This document shows, piece by piece, positions 33,989-42,940 of a DNA stretch of 64,000 nucleotides. Position numbers and translations under genes: made by a program. The stretch comes from WSZY01 sp964559845 (lineage in GTDB: Bacteria > Pseudomonadota > Zetaproteobacteria > Mariprofundales > Mariprofundaceae), in NCBI GenBank assembly GCA_964559845.1, contig CAZLJF010000002.1:9401-73400 (forward strand), given 5' to 3'. The notes beneath the pieces are model-generated. The model had not been told where the DNA came from and ran no database searches. It saw nothing but the letters and a program-made list of their open reading frames with translations. How positions within the stretch are numbered: position 1 is the stretch's first letter; the number at the start of each line of letters is the position of its first letter.

Positions 33989-36946
33989 CTATGCTTTAGC
34001 CTTAGCCAAAGCCGACTTAATTATCTCCTTGATTGCATCTGTCTTGAATTGAGATTCAAAAGATACTTTGAATCCATGTTGGAAACTATTAAACAACGCC
34101 TCTGCATGTTTTATCTTCTGTTTCTCTTCATCCCGCAGGCTTCTCTTATCGGTATCCTTGGTTTCGACTATCAGGTTTAACGTTTTTTGTCCGTTGTCAT
34201 ATTCAACAACATAGGCGAAATCAGGGGAATAGGTTCCACCGCCTGCAACGGGAATACGGATAGAGTTTTTTGGTATTTTGGTAAATACCGTCACCTCTGT
34301 AATGGATGAAATGATATTTTTCTTTTCCAAAGGCGAGTCGTAAAAGACTTCCTCGAACAGGTATTGCTTCGCTGTCTTTTCCGTTTCATCTTGTTTCGTT
34401 CCCAAGCCTGCTGCTGAAATTCTTGAGTATGGCTTTCCTTTACTGTCCGTGAACACGGTCGGGTGAATGCTGTTGCTAACCTTGGTATATCCGACTTCAT
34501 ACTTTCCGAAGGCGTGCTCAAGCAAGTACATCTTAAAGCCATTTCTAATCGTTCGAATAGTTGGGTAGCTTAGATACTGGTTAATATTTAAATCGCTCTT
34601 CAATTCCACAAACAATTGATGCAAGGTTTGAATGTTCACACACAGCTCACGCCCAAGAGCCATCAGAAAATCTTTATAGCTCATGGTGACAAGCGGCATT
34701 ATTTCATTATCCAGCGAATCTTCTTCTGTGGCAAAAGCACCTTCTTGCGTAAACTCAATTTTAGCGTGTTTGGTTACACTCCCCTGCGCCTTAAAATCAT
34801 CCTTATGCTTTTTGAAGTAGGCTAAAAGAATGGACTTAAAAGCATCTTCGGAATCTATTTTGTACTCCAAAATTACCCGCTGATTGATTGCTTCCCACAA
34901 CGCTTTGAGTTCATTGTATTTTGCGACCCGAAGCGTGGCCTTTTTCTCTTTCACATTGCCACTGCGAACTTTATTGGCTTTAAGCCCAGAGGGTGGCACA
35001 GCAAGCGGATAAGCGTTCTTCACGATGTCAAAGCCACCATCTTTAAAGTCACGATTAAATTCAATCGCTTGCTTTGCAATAAGATTTCCGAGAACGGAGT
35101 TCTCATCTTCTTCTGGATAAGCCAGCAAGATTCTCTGGAGCATTTCATCCGTAAACTTAGACTCCTGAGCCTGAAACTCGCCTGACTTACTATTAATTTC
35201 ATTCACCAGAGCGTTGGCAAAGTCCTGTTCTGTAAAATCCACATAGTAATGCAACTCAAAATTCTCGTCTTTCACTCGGCTCATGTACTCATTGACAGGG
35301 AGCCTTAAACCACGACCGACCTCTTGCAGCTTGGATGTTTGCGAACCACTGGAACGCAATTTGCAAATCTGAAACACATTCGGGTTATCCCAGCCTTCCC
35401 GCAGCGTCCATTTGGAGAAGATAAAGCGGCGAGGGTTTTCAAGACTTAACAGTGTTTCCTTATCATGCAAAATCTCAGTGATTTCCTGCTCAACTTTCTC
35501 ATCATTGCCAGTGTTATCTTTCGAGAAATAACCGCCATGAACCAAGGATAAGTCCTGCAAGGTCTTTTCAAGATAAGTTTTGTAAAACGGATGCGTTTCC
35601 GTCTTCAGCAAAGACTCCGCTTGCGCTTTGACCAAAGCCTCAAACTTTGTCTTGAGAGAACCAGCAATTTGATGGTCGCCACGATAGCCTTCAATATCAT
35701 CAATAAAGAAAAGCGTCAGCGGCTTAATTTTCACATCACGGGTTAATAAGTCTCTTTCTATTTCAAAATGCCGCCGCACGGCATTGGCAATCATCTTATC
35801 TTGCAAGGATTCCGCATAGGAATATGGATTAATGACACTGCCGACTTTTAATTCTAAGCCATTGGAAAGAACAACCACGCTTTGGTTATGGTTTTCAATC
35901 GTCACCCCCTGCATGGCAGGGTGAATCATCTCAAGGCTTTCACCCTTGATGAGCTTCACCTGCTTCTTCTTACCATGCTCATTGAGTTCAAATACAGCCT
36001 CCAAAATCTTTTTCGACTTTCCGCTGCTGGTTGGTTCATCCCGATAAAGCCGTAAGAGCTTGATGGAAATGTTGTTGCCTTCCTCAAATTCTTCCACATA
36101 AGTGACTACGCCTTTCACCAAATCCTGATTAAAGGCATCCACAGCCGTGAGTTCGTGGATAAGGTTTTCATATTTGTTATCGAAGGTGGCTCCAAATCGC
36201 AAAATACATTGCGACCCCATAAGCTGAATTTTCTCCCAAGTTTTTTTCTTGGGGGGGAACTTATGCGGCTCATCCACAATGGTAAAAGGGTTCACCGATG
36301 CAAGGGCTGAAAAAGGCGTGTCATAGGTGTCGAACAACTGGCGGTCAAACTTCATTTCCATCGTTGGCGAATTTATCATGCCTGCGTTAATCACCAGCAC
36401 ATGGATGGTATCGTTATGATTTGCCTCCACAAATTCGGTGACTGCTTGCGGCATATAGCTTCTTTTGTTTTTCTTTCCTCCGCCGTTTTTCTGGCTTTCC
36501 ACCACATGCACCTTCATGGCTTTGTGATAAATATCCTTAAAGTGCATTTTGGTGGCAGGTGAACGCAAAAAGCTTACTGTGCCCGCTTTAATGGAAAGCG
36601 TGGGAACCACCACAATAAACTTCCAAATCCCATAGGTGCGTTGCAGTTCAAACATTGCCTTGGTATAGGTGTAGGTTTTGCCCGTGCCAGTCTCCATCGA
36701 TATATCCAGCACATGGCTTTTGCCATTGATAATGCGGCAATCGGTTTTGAAAATGCCTTGGTATTTCTGAATCTCAGAAATGTTTTTGGCGTAATCTAAG
36801 GTTTGAAGGTTTATCCGAGGGTTACAAACCTTTCGCATGCTTGCATTGGCTTCCTGCTCAACGGTTAAATCTTTAAACACATTGATAATCGACTCCACCG
36901 CAGCCGTTTGGTGCGGCAAGTCTTGCTCGAAGTTAAATCCAGCCAT
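33989..36946 (-). CDS. type III restriction enzyme, Res subunit
   Basis: A 985-residue SF2 helicase-nuclease. Motif I is METGTGKTYTY (about 84-94), motif II VDEPHKFPP, motif VI QEVGRGLRLPV preceded by KWTLREGWDNPNVFQI. The C-terminal nuclease shows a PD-(D/E)xK pattern in YSPDFAYVVEYDNG and LNLIVETKDTD. The enzyme needs Mod for recognition and cuts after ATP-driven communication between two inversely oriented sites. The sequence is full length without breaks. It starts 2 bp after mod on the same strand, so both are one operon. Confidence 0.95.
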   Translation of the reverse strand: MAGFNFEQDLPHQTAAVESIINVFKDLTVEQEANASMRKVCNPRINLQTLDYAKNISEIQKYQGIFKTDCRIINGKSHVLDISMETGTGKTYTYTKAMFELQRTYGIWKFIVVVPTLSIKAGTVSFLRSPATKMHFKDIYHKAMKVHVVESQKNGGGKKNKRSYMPQAVTEFVEANHNDTIHVLVINAGMINSPTMEMKFDRQLFDTYDTPFSALASVNPFTIVDEPHKFPPKKKTWEKIQLMGSQCILRFGATFDNKYENLIHELTAVDAFNQDLVKGVVTYVEEFEEGNNISIKLLRLYRDEPTSSGKSKKILEAVFELNEHGKKKQVKLIKGESLEMIHPAMQGVTIENHNQSVVVLSNGLELKVGSVINPYSYAESLQDKMIANAVRRHFEIERDLLTRDVKIKPLTLFFIDDIEGYRGDHQIAGSLKTKFEALVKAQAESLLKTETHPFYKTYLEKTLQDLSLVHGGYFSKDNTGNDEKVEQEITEILHDKETLLSLENPRRFIFSKWTLREGWDNPNVFQICKLRSSGSQTSKLQEVGRGLRLPVNEYMSRVKDENFELHYYVDFTEQDFANALVNEINSKSGEFQAQESKFTDEMLQRILLAYPEEDENSVLGNLIAKQAIEFNRDFKDGGFDIVKNAYPLAVPPSGLKANKVRSGNVKEKKATLRVAKYNELKALWEAINQRVILEYKIDSEDAFKSILLAYFKKHKDDFKAQGSVTKHAKIEFTQEGAFATEEDSLDNEIMPLVTMSYKDFLMALGRELCVNIQTLHQLFVELKSDLNINQYLSYPTIRTIRNGFKMYLLEHAFGKYEVGYTKVSNSIHPTVFTDSKGKPYSRISAAGLGTKQDETEKTAKQYLFEEVFYDSPLEKKNIISSITEVTVFTKIPKNSIRIPVAGGGTYSPDFAYVVEYDNGQKTLNLIVETKDTDKRSLRDEEKQKIKHAEALFNSFQHGFKVSFESQFKTDAIKEIIKSALAKAKA

Positions 36947-36948
36947 GA

Positions 36949-38907
36949 CTAATACCTAAACTCAATGCTGATATGCTTATCTTTCTTGTTTTTATATTGG
37001 GTGATGGCTTCGGCAATTTCCCGCTGGTGTTTACTATCAAAGTTCACACCATTCACCACAAGTTTCTCAACCTCAAAATGATTGCTCGTATCGTCCAGCT
37101 TTTGCAGAAAAGCCACTAATGCCTCGCTGCTAAAGCCCTTGCGCATCAAATAACACACTTTGTCATGTTGATAAGCGGTGTACCCTGCCAAATCCACTTC
37201 TTCCAAATTTTTCGTCAATGCAATGCCGTCATACACCTTCCAAGTGGTTAATATATCATCCACATCATCGGATATTAAAGGCAAGGCTTGCTGCTCGTCC
37301 GATAGCGTGGGTATATCTTGCAAGTAGTCTTCGGGCAGAGGCTTGGTTTCAAATATCTTAAAGCCTAAATCACCTTCATAGTCGGGGCTTTCTTCTTTTA
37401 TTTTTGCCGCCGCCTTTTCAATGCGAGCTTTGCAAATATCAAAAATAGTTTTGTAACCGGCTTTATACGCTTCAGACTTTTTATCCGTAGCCTCATCAAT
37501 CTGCACGCTGATACAACGGCGCTTACCGCCATCTTCTGCATTGAGTTGCATCACGGCATGGGCTGTTGTTCCTGAACCTGCGAAGAAGTCCACAACAATC
37601 TCATTCTCATGTGTGCCAAAAGAAATTAACCTCCTAAGTAGCGATGTAGGTTTAGGGTTCGTAAAAAGCTTCTTCATTTCTGGAAATAGTGAACGAAGCT
37701 CATTGGCTCCCAGCCTACCATCTAATTCAAAAACGCTTGAAAGTTTATCGAGATAGTCTTTTGCGTACACTTTAAGTTCAATGATTTTATCGTGGTCTTT
37801 TCCAAATAAAATTTTATCATCTTCCAAAAGTTTCTGCATTGTTGATTCTGGAAAACGATAACCCATTAATGGCTCAACACATGGTTTCTTTGTTTTCGGA
37901 TGAATAACATCATATCGATACCCCTCTTTACCTGGGTTATGCACACTTTGGCTCCCTGTATAAATGCCATCAAAATCTATATACTTATATCTATCCAATG
38001 CGCCTAATTGGAATTTATTTTTTCTAAACCACTCAGTATATTTTTTTTGAAGTAATTCTGGATTAGAATATTCCTGTATAAAATTATTCCCAATATTGAT
38101 AAGTAAATCTTTTATTTTAGAATCAGAAGACTTCCAAACTCCCTCTAAGTAGCTCTTAGCCTTTGCATATACAAGTATTGTTTCGTGTTCGGTTGCGATG
38201 TTAGAAGGGTTATTATCTGTAACATTTTTCCATATAATCGAGCCTACACAATTCTGATCTCCAAAAACCTCATCACAAAGCATTTTAAGCTGCGCAACTT
38301 CGTTATCATCAATAGAAATAAAAATTACGCCATCATCTTTTAGTAACTCTCGTGCCACATAAAGGCGGGGATACATAAAGGTCAGCCATGCGCTATGACT
38401 ATTCGCTTTGCTTTGGGTGAAATCCAAAATCCGCTGGGCTTCATCTTTATCAATGCCAGCCAGTTGCGAAAGCTGCCCTGCTGTAAACTTCCTGTCATCC
38501 TGATAAACAAAACCATCGGAGCCAGTGTTGTACGGCGGGTCAATATAAATCATCTTCACCTGTTCGCTGTATGCGTTCACAAGATGTTTCAACACTTCAA
38601 GGTTATCACCCTTAATCAACAGGTTATCACTGTCTTTATTTTCAGGCTTGGCATTATGCTCTTTATCTTCGGATAACAGGGTGCGGGGGTGCTCATTGGC
38701 AAGCAGCCTTGCATAGGATTTTCCCAGCCAGTTTAGAGCATAGGACTCCTTGGAAAGCTCTGAGCCACTTGCGCTCACCAAGTCTTGCAGCTTCTCAGGC
38801 ATAAAAGCTCCGTGCTTGTCAAAACACTGCGGAAAATGCTTTTTCAACACCTCAAGCTGTTTACTGTTTGCTGTTACTTCCGAATTATCGAATGTCGTTT
38901 TTGCCAT
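36949..38907 (-). CDS. type III restriction-modification adenine-N6 methyltransferase, Mod subunit
   Basis: A 652-residue beta-class methyltransferase: catalytic DPPYNTG (residues 123-129) precedes the SAM motif VVDFFAGSGTTAHAVMQL (about 430). The region between holds the variable target recognition domain (roughly 230-380), notably AT-rich. It methylates adenine in an unknown asymmetric site and gives specificity to Res. The ATG at 38907 is preceded by GGGGCGGAG. A palindrome 18 bp upstream may be a control site. Confidence 0.96.
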   Translation of the reverse strand: MAKTTFDNSEVTANSKQLEVLKKHFPQCFDKHGAFMPEKLQDLVSASGSELSKESYALNWLGKSYARLLANEHPRTLLSEDKEHNAKPENKDSDNLLIKGDNLEVLKHLVNAYSEQVKMIYIDPPYNTGSDGFVYQDDRKFTAGQLSQLAGIDKDEAQRILDFTQSKANSHSAWLTFMYPRLYVARELLKDDGVIFISIDDNEVAQLKMLCDEVFGDQNCVGSIIWKNVTDNNPSNIATEHETILVYAKAKSYLEGVWKSSDSKIKDLLINIGNNFIQEYSNPELLQKKYTEWFRKNKFQLGALDRYKYIDFDGIYTGSQSVHNPGKEGYRYDVIHPKTKKPCVEPLMGYRFPESTMQKLLEDDKILFGKDHDKIIELKVYAKDYLDKLSSVFELDGRLGANELRSLFPEMKKLFTNPKPTSLLRRLISFGTHENEIVVDFFAGSGTTAHAVMQLNAEDGGKRRCISVQIDEATDKKSEAYKAGYKTIFDICKARIEKAAAKIKEESPDYEGDLGFKIFETKPLPEDYLQDIPTLSDEQQALPLISDDVDDILTTWKVYDGIALTKNLEEVDLAGYTAYQHDKVCYLMRKGFSSEALVAFLQKLDDTSNHFEVEKLVVNGVNFDSKHQREIAEAITQYKNKKDKHISIEFRY

Positions 38908-38924
38908 GCTCCGCCCCAGTGACT

Positions 38925-38944
38925 GTTATACGTCGAAGCATAAC
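38925..38944 (-). promoter_or_regulatory. palindrome upstream of mod (possible operator or promoter part)
   Basis: An imperfect palindrome, GTTATAC and GCATAAC separated by 6 bases, lies 18-37 bp before the mod ATG. AT-rich hexamers within it (TATGCT, TATAAC) could also serve as a -10. No separate controller gene is present. Confidence 0.3.
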
Positions 38945-39016
38945 ATTGCCAGCGCAACAATCTATTCTGGCAAGAAAAAACTCGTTATATTCAACATGAA
39001 AAGAGCGTGCAAACCA

Positions 39017-39228
39017 TCATCTGCTAAGGTGCGCTAAAGCCTTACTTACAGTGGTTTCGGCATAGCGATGAGGGCTATTCTTGCCTCTTGACCTTGCCCG
39101 CTTTTCCAGTTCTTCAACAAGGCCGATGGGGTCGGCTCCATGTTCCAGCTTTCCGCACACATAACCCCATTCCGATTCGGATGCAGCCATTCCAGCAGAA
39201 ACGATGTTTTTTGGAATCTTTATCGGGT
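39017..39228 (-). pseudogene. C-terminal remnant of a probable plasmid/mobile-element DNA primase
   Basis: Reading on the minus strand from the repeat junction to a TGA at 39017-39019 gives about 70 residues, including SESEWGYVCGKLEHGADPIG, then LVEELEKRARSRGKNSPHRY and AETTVSKALAHL. This pattern (W..V...L..G.DP..L...LE.RA......NP..YA..TV.KAL) is, as I recall it, the C terminus of RepB-type primases of plasmids and integrative elements. The rest of the gene is missing: the frame runs into the copied nhaA end. Homology is from memory, so the family name is tentative. Confidence 0.45.
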
Positions 39229-39308
39229 ATACAGATAAGCTTGCAATGGGGTCATTTGTCTCGGGAATTGTTGGTTATTTGGTGCTCAAAAAAGCTAAAA
39301 GCACATAA
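39229..39308 (+). repeat. direct repeat, right copy (detached nhaA 3' end)
   Basis: A second copy of the nhaA 3' end, ending with the TAA stop, without the rest of the gene. Exact over 39247-39308; the first 18 bp (39229-39246) match nhaA 33783-33800, then 6 bp are missing. The following bases to 39394 show nothing recognisable. Confidence 0.95.
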
Positions 39309-39394
39309 CAAGGTATTGCTCCCAGACGGCTGAAACTGGGTCCGCACCTTTAAGCAGGCGGTGTATTTGGGTAGTTGTTTAGTATTCATTGCTA

Positions 39395-39421
39395 AAAATG
39401 GCCTCACATGGAGGCCATTTT
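39395..39421 (-). terminator. intrinsic terminator after acnA
   Basis: Perfect 11-bp stem AAAATGGCCTC (39395-39405) with GAGGCCATTTT (39411-39421), 5-base loop; T-runs at both sides make it work in both directions. It lies 22 bp past the acnA stop. The 535-bp space 38908-39442 thus contains the palindrome before mod, a primase remnant, the nhaA-end copy and this terminator. Confidence 0.85.
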
Positions 39422-39442
39422 GTTTATAGTTAGTACTGGAAA

Positions 39443-42094
39443 TCAGGAAGCAAGCTGGCGCAGTACATACTGCAGGATACCACCGTGCTGGTAGTATTCC
39501 ACCTCTTTCGGTGTATCGATGCGCACATCAACAGTGAAGGTCTTGACCGAACCATCTTCCGCCGTAGCTGTCACCGTCAACTCCTTGCCGGATCCGTCAC
39601 CAATGCCATCAAAATCATACGTTTCCCGCCCTGTCAGTCCCAGTGAGTCGGCAGACTCCCCTTCCTTGAACTGCAGCGGAAGGATACCCATACCGACAAG
39701 GTTGGAGCGATGGATTCTCTCATAGGTTTCGGCAATTACGGCCTGCACACCCTGCAAACGCGGACCTTTGGCCGCCCAGTCACGCGATGAACCGGAACCA
39801 TACTCCTTGCCGGCAAGGATGATGGAAGGCACGCCCTCCTCCCTGTACTTCATGGCTGCATCGTAGATGCTCATCTGTTTACCGGATGGCTGATGGATGG
39901 TGACGCCCCCCTCCGTTCCCGGAGCCAGGCGATTACGCAGACGGATGTTGGCGAATGTGCCGCGCATCATGACTTCATGATTACCGCGACGGGAGCCATA
40001 GGAGTTGAAATCCTTAAGCGCAACACCATGTTCCAGAAGATATTTACCTGCAGGTGAATCGGCCTTGATCGCACCGGCCGGTGAGATGTGGTCGGTGGTA
40101 ACAGAATCACCCAGCAGCGCCAGTACACGCGCACCCTTAATGTCAGACACAGAGCCAGCCTCCTTGCTCATGCCTTTAAAATATGGCGGTTGCTGGATAT
40201 AGGTGGAATCCGCATCCCATGCAAAGCGGTCACCGGTCGGTGCTTGCAGATTCTGCCAGTTGGCATCACCGGCATAGACATTGCCATAGGAGGCCTCGAA
40301 CTGTGCGGCAGTCACACATGATGCCACGGCATCAGCCACCTCTTTCTGGCTCGGCCAGATATCCTTCAGGAAGACATCATTACCGTTCCGATCCTGACCG
40401 ATTGGATCATTGTAGAGATCAATATTCATTGTGCCGGCAATGGCATAGACCACGACCAGAGGAGGGCTTGCCAGATAATTCATACGCACTTCGGCATGCA
40501 CACGCCCTTCGAAGTTGCGGTTGCCGGAAAGCACCGAACATACTGCCAGGTCACCCTCGGCAATTGCTGCGGATACTTCGGCAGGCAGTGGCCCCGAGTT
40601 GCCGATACAGGTGGTGCAGCCATAACCGACCGTGTTGAAGCCGAGCTGATTCAGTGACTCTGTCAAACCAGCCTTGTCCAGATATTCGGTCACCACCAGT
40701 GAACCGGGGCCGAGTGATGTTTTCACCCAGGGAGCGGATGTCAGACCAAGGGCGGCGGCCTTTTTCGCCACCAGGCCTGCCCCCAGCATAACAGAGGGAT
40801 TGGAGGTGTTGGTACAGGAGGTAATGGCCGCAATCACCACCGCACCATCCTGTATGGTCACATCCTGACCGTTGATGGTTGTTTTCACAGGCTTCGTGGT
40901 AATGCCCGCTTCAGCTTTTACTGCCTCGACCGTCTCCTGATATTTCGCTTTGGACTCAGTCAGGGCAATGCGATCCTGCGGACGCTTGTGGCCTGCCAGA
41001 GACGGCACCACTGTGGACATATCCAGTTCAATATATTCGCTGTAAACCGCCTCCACAAAACTCTCATCGCGGAACATGCCCTGCGCCTTGGCATAGGCCT
41101 CAACCAGCGCGATATTTTCCTCGCTACGGTTGGAGAGGCGCAGGTAATTCAGGGTCTCATCATCAATCGGAAAGATACCGCAGGTGGCGCCATATTCAGG
41201 CGCCATGTTGGCAATGGTGGCACGATCCGCCAGCGGAAGGTGATCCAGTCCTTCACCATAAAATTCGACAAACTTGCCGACCACACCATGCCTCCTCAGC
41301 ATCTCAACAATGGTCAGGACAAGATCGGTGGCTGTAGCACCTTCAGGCAACTGACCCGTCAGCCTGAAGCCGACCACCTTCGGCACCAGCATCGATACCG
41401 GCTGGCCCAGCATCGCCGCCTCAGCCTCAATGCCACCAACACCCCAGCCCAGCACACCCAGACCATTGATCATCGTGGTATGAGAATCGGTGCCGACCAG
41501 CGTATCGGGATAAGCGACACCTTCATCATTCACAAATACGGTTCGCGCCAGAAATTCAAGATTGACCTGATGCACAATGCCGGTGCCCGGCGGCACAGCC
41601 TTGAAGGTCTCAAAGGCATTCTGTCCCCATTTCAGGAAGTTGTAGCGCTCACGGTTACGCCGAAACTCAATTTCGGTATTTTTTGCAGCCGCATCCGGTG
41701 TTCCAAAGACATCCACCTGTACGGAGTGGTCAACAACCAGTTCGGCAGGCACCAGCGGCTCGATCTTGCTGGTATCGCCGCCCAGGGCAGCCATCGCATC
41801 GCGCATGGCCGCCAGATCCACGACGGCAGGCACACCGGTAAAATCCTGCATCAATACTCGGGCAGGCATGTAGGCGATTTCATGGTTGGGCTCGGCTTTT
41901 TCATCCCAGTTGGCGAGCGCATTGATATCGCCTACCGTGACATTTACGCCATCTTCACGGCGCAGCAGATTTTCCAGAAGAATCTTCAACGAAAATGGCA
42001 GGCGGGAGACATCACCGACAGCATCCAGCTTGTAGTAGGTATATTGCTTTCCCTGAACATCAAGCACTGCACGGGCGTTAAAACTATTGCTCAC
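39443..42094 (-). CDS. acnA: aconitate hydratase A
   Basis: An 883-residue aconitase of the AcnA/IRP1 type, TCA cycle. Iron-sulfur ligands: one Cys in AITSCTNTSNPSV and two in YGCTTCIGNSG. Substrate regions include LVGTDSHTTMINGLGV and KEYGSGSSRDWAAKGPRL. The start is the GTG at 42094, 7 bp behind AGGAGA, reading MSNSFNARAVL, which matches AcnA N termini; in-frame ATGs upstream lack that. Confidence 0.97.
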   Translation of the reverse strand: MSNSFNARAVLDVQGKQYTYYKLDAVGDVSRLPFSLKILLENLLRREDGVNVTVGDINALANWDEKAEPNHEIAYMPARVLMQDFTGVPAVVDLAAMRDAMAALGGDTSKIEPLVPAELVVDHSVQVDVFGTPDAAAKNTEIEFRRNRERYNFLKWGQNAFETFKAVPPGTGIVHQVNLEFLARTVFVNDEGVAYPDTLVGTDSHTTMINGLGVLGWGVGGIEAEAAMLGQPVSMLVPKVVGFRLTGQLPEGATATDLVLTIVEMLRRHGVVGKFVEFYGEGLDHLPLADRATIANMAPEYGATCGIFPIDDETLNYLRLSNRSEENIALVEAYAKAQGMFRDESFVEAVYSEYIELDMSTVVPSLAGHKRPQDRIALTESKAKYQETVEAVKAEAGITTKPVKTTINGQDVTIQDGAVVIAAITSCTNTSNPSVMLGAGLVAKKAAALGLTSAPWVKTSLGPGSLVVTEYLDKAGLTESLNQLGFNTVGYGCTTCIGNSGPLPAEVSAAIAEGDLAVCSVLSGNRNFEGRVHAEVRMNYLASPPLVVVYAIAGTMNIDLYNDPIGQDRNGNDVFLKDIWPSQKEVADAVASCVTAAQFEASYGNVYAGDANWQNLQAPTGDRFAWDADSTYIQQPPYFKGMSKEAGSVSDIKGARVLALLGDSVTTDHISPAGAIKADSPAGKYLLEHGVALKDFNSYGSRRGNHEVMMRGTFANIRLRNRLAPGTEGGVTIHQPSGKQMSIYDAAMKYREEGVPSIILAGKEYGSGSSRDWAAKGPRLQGVQAVIAETYERIHRSNLVGMGILPLQFKEGESADSLGLTGRETYDFDGIGDGSGKELTVTATAEDGSVKTFTVDVRIDTPKEVEYYQHGGILQYVLRQLAS

Positions 42095-42196
42095 AACCAA
42101 TCTCCTGGACATTAATGAATTTGAAGCGCCGAACACTAGCGCCGGAGGATGGGTTTCTAAAGTGTGGGATGGTTAAGGTGGTGACCACACTGTTTC

Positions 42197-42940
42197 CTAC
42201 TCTGATTTTTTAAGCAACGGTCTGATCAGGTCCATTGGCAGCGGGAAAACAATGGTGGAAGATTTGTCACCGGCAATCTCTGTTAGCGTTTGCATATAAC
42301 GCAGTTGAATAGCCTGAGGCTGTTTTGACAGCCTGCTTGCCGCTTCAACCAGTTTTTCCGCCGCCTGCATTTCACCTTCCGCATGAATCACCTTGGCACG
42401 GCGTTCACGCTCAGCCTCGGCTTGTTTGGCAATCGCCCGAATCATGCTTTCATCCAGATCCACATGCTTGATCTCGACGTTGGCAACCTTGATGCCCCAG
42501 TTATCGGTCTGGGTGTCAAGAATGGATTGAATGTCATGATTAAGCTTGTCGCGTTCGGCCAGCATCTCGTCCAGTTCATGCTGACCAAGCACACTTCGCA
42601 ATGTGGTTTGCGCCAGTTGGCTTGTCGCCGCAAAGAAGTCTTCAACATTGATAATGGCCTTTTGCGGGTCGATAACACGGAAATAGATCACCGCATTGAC
42701 CTTGACCGACACATTGTCACGGCTGATGACATCCTGGGTTGGCACATCATGGACAAGCACGCGCAGATCCACCCGCTCCCATTGCTGGATAACCGGGATA
42801 ATAATGATCAGACCGGGACCTTTCACCTTCCAGAAACGACCAAGCATAAAAACAACACCGCGTTCGTATTCACGCAACACGCGCAGCGCACTAAGAATAA
42901 TTGCCAGAACAAAAGCAGTAATGATGGCGATCGGTATCAT
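42197..42940 (-). CDS. slipin (stomatin/prohibitin SPFH family)
   Basis: A 247-residue membrane protein: N-terminal hydrophobic hairpin (residues 1-20), then REYERGVVFMLGRFWKVKGPG and the SPFH domain (RVLVHDVPTQDVISRDNVSVKVNAV), and a coiled-coil region with AIAKQAEAERERRAKVIHAEGE, typical of slipins. Such proteins scaffold membrane microdomains. Its start overlaps the nfeD stop by 4 bp (ATGA), the classical NfeD-stomatin pair. A weak hairpin (AGTGTGG/CCACACT) follows within the acnA spacer. Confidence 0.93.
   Translation of the reverse strand: MIPIAIITAFVLAIILSALRVLREYERGVVFMLGRFWKVKGPGLIIIIPVIQQWERVDLRVLVHDVPTQDVISRDNVSVKVNAVIYFRVIDPQKAIINVEDFFAATSQLAQTTLRSVLGQHELDEMLAERDKLNHDIQSILDTQTDNWGIKVANVEIKHVDLDESMIRAIAKQAEAERERRAKVIHAEGEMQAAEKLVEAASRLSKQPQAIQLRYMQTLTEIAGDKSSTIVFPLPMDLIRPLLKKSE

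Larger units (their letters stand above)
33783..39308. mobile_element. type III restriction-modification island flanked by nhaA-3' direct repeats
   Basis: Between the two copies of the nhaA 3' end lie res, mod and a probable plasmid-primase remnant. The intact gene end at one side and a bare copy of its 3' end at the other is what site-specific integration into a gene 3' end leaves, but no integrase or transposase is present, so recombination between repeats or loss of the integrase are alternatives. The bases 33869-33988 between nhaA and res hold no recognisable gene. Everything from nhaA to the right repeat is AT-richer than the flanks. Confidence 0.65.

Noticed and set aside
33891..34053. 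GTG-started frame of about 53 codons (VQGKRHIRLKRLW...) after nhaA
   Set aside because: It overlaps the 3' end of res, has no ribosome site and matches nothing I know; possibly a relic, not enough to call a gene.
32702..39308. Prophage or integrative conjugative element
   Set aside because: No integrase, structural phage gene, relaxase or conjugation gene is present; only nhaA, an R-M pair and a primase-like remnant.
40988..42115. 375-codon plus-strand open frame opposite acnA
   Set aside because: acnA is certain on the minus strand; the long frame results from codon bias of the opposite strand.
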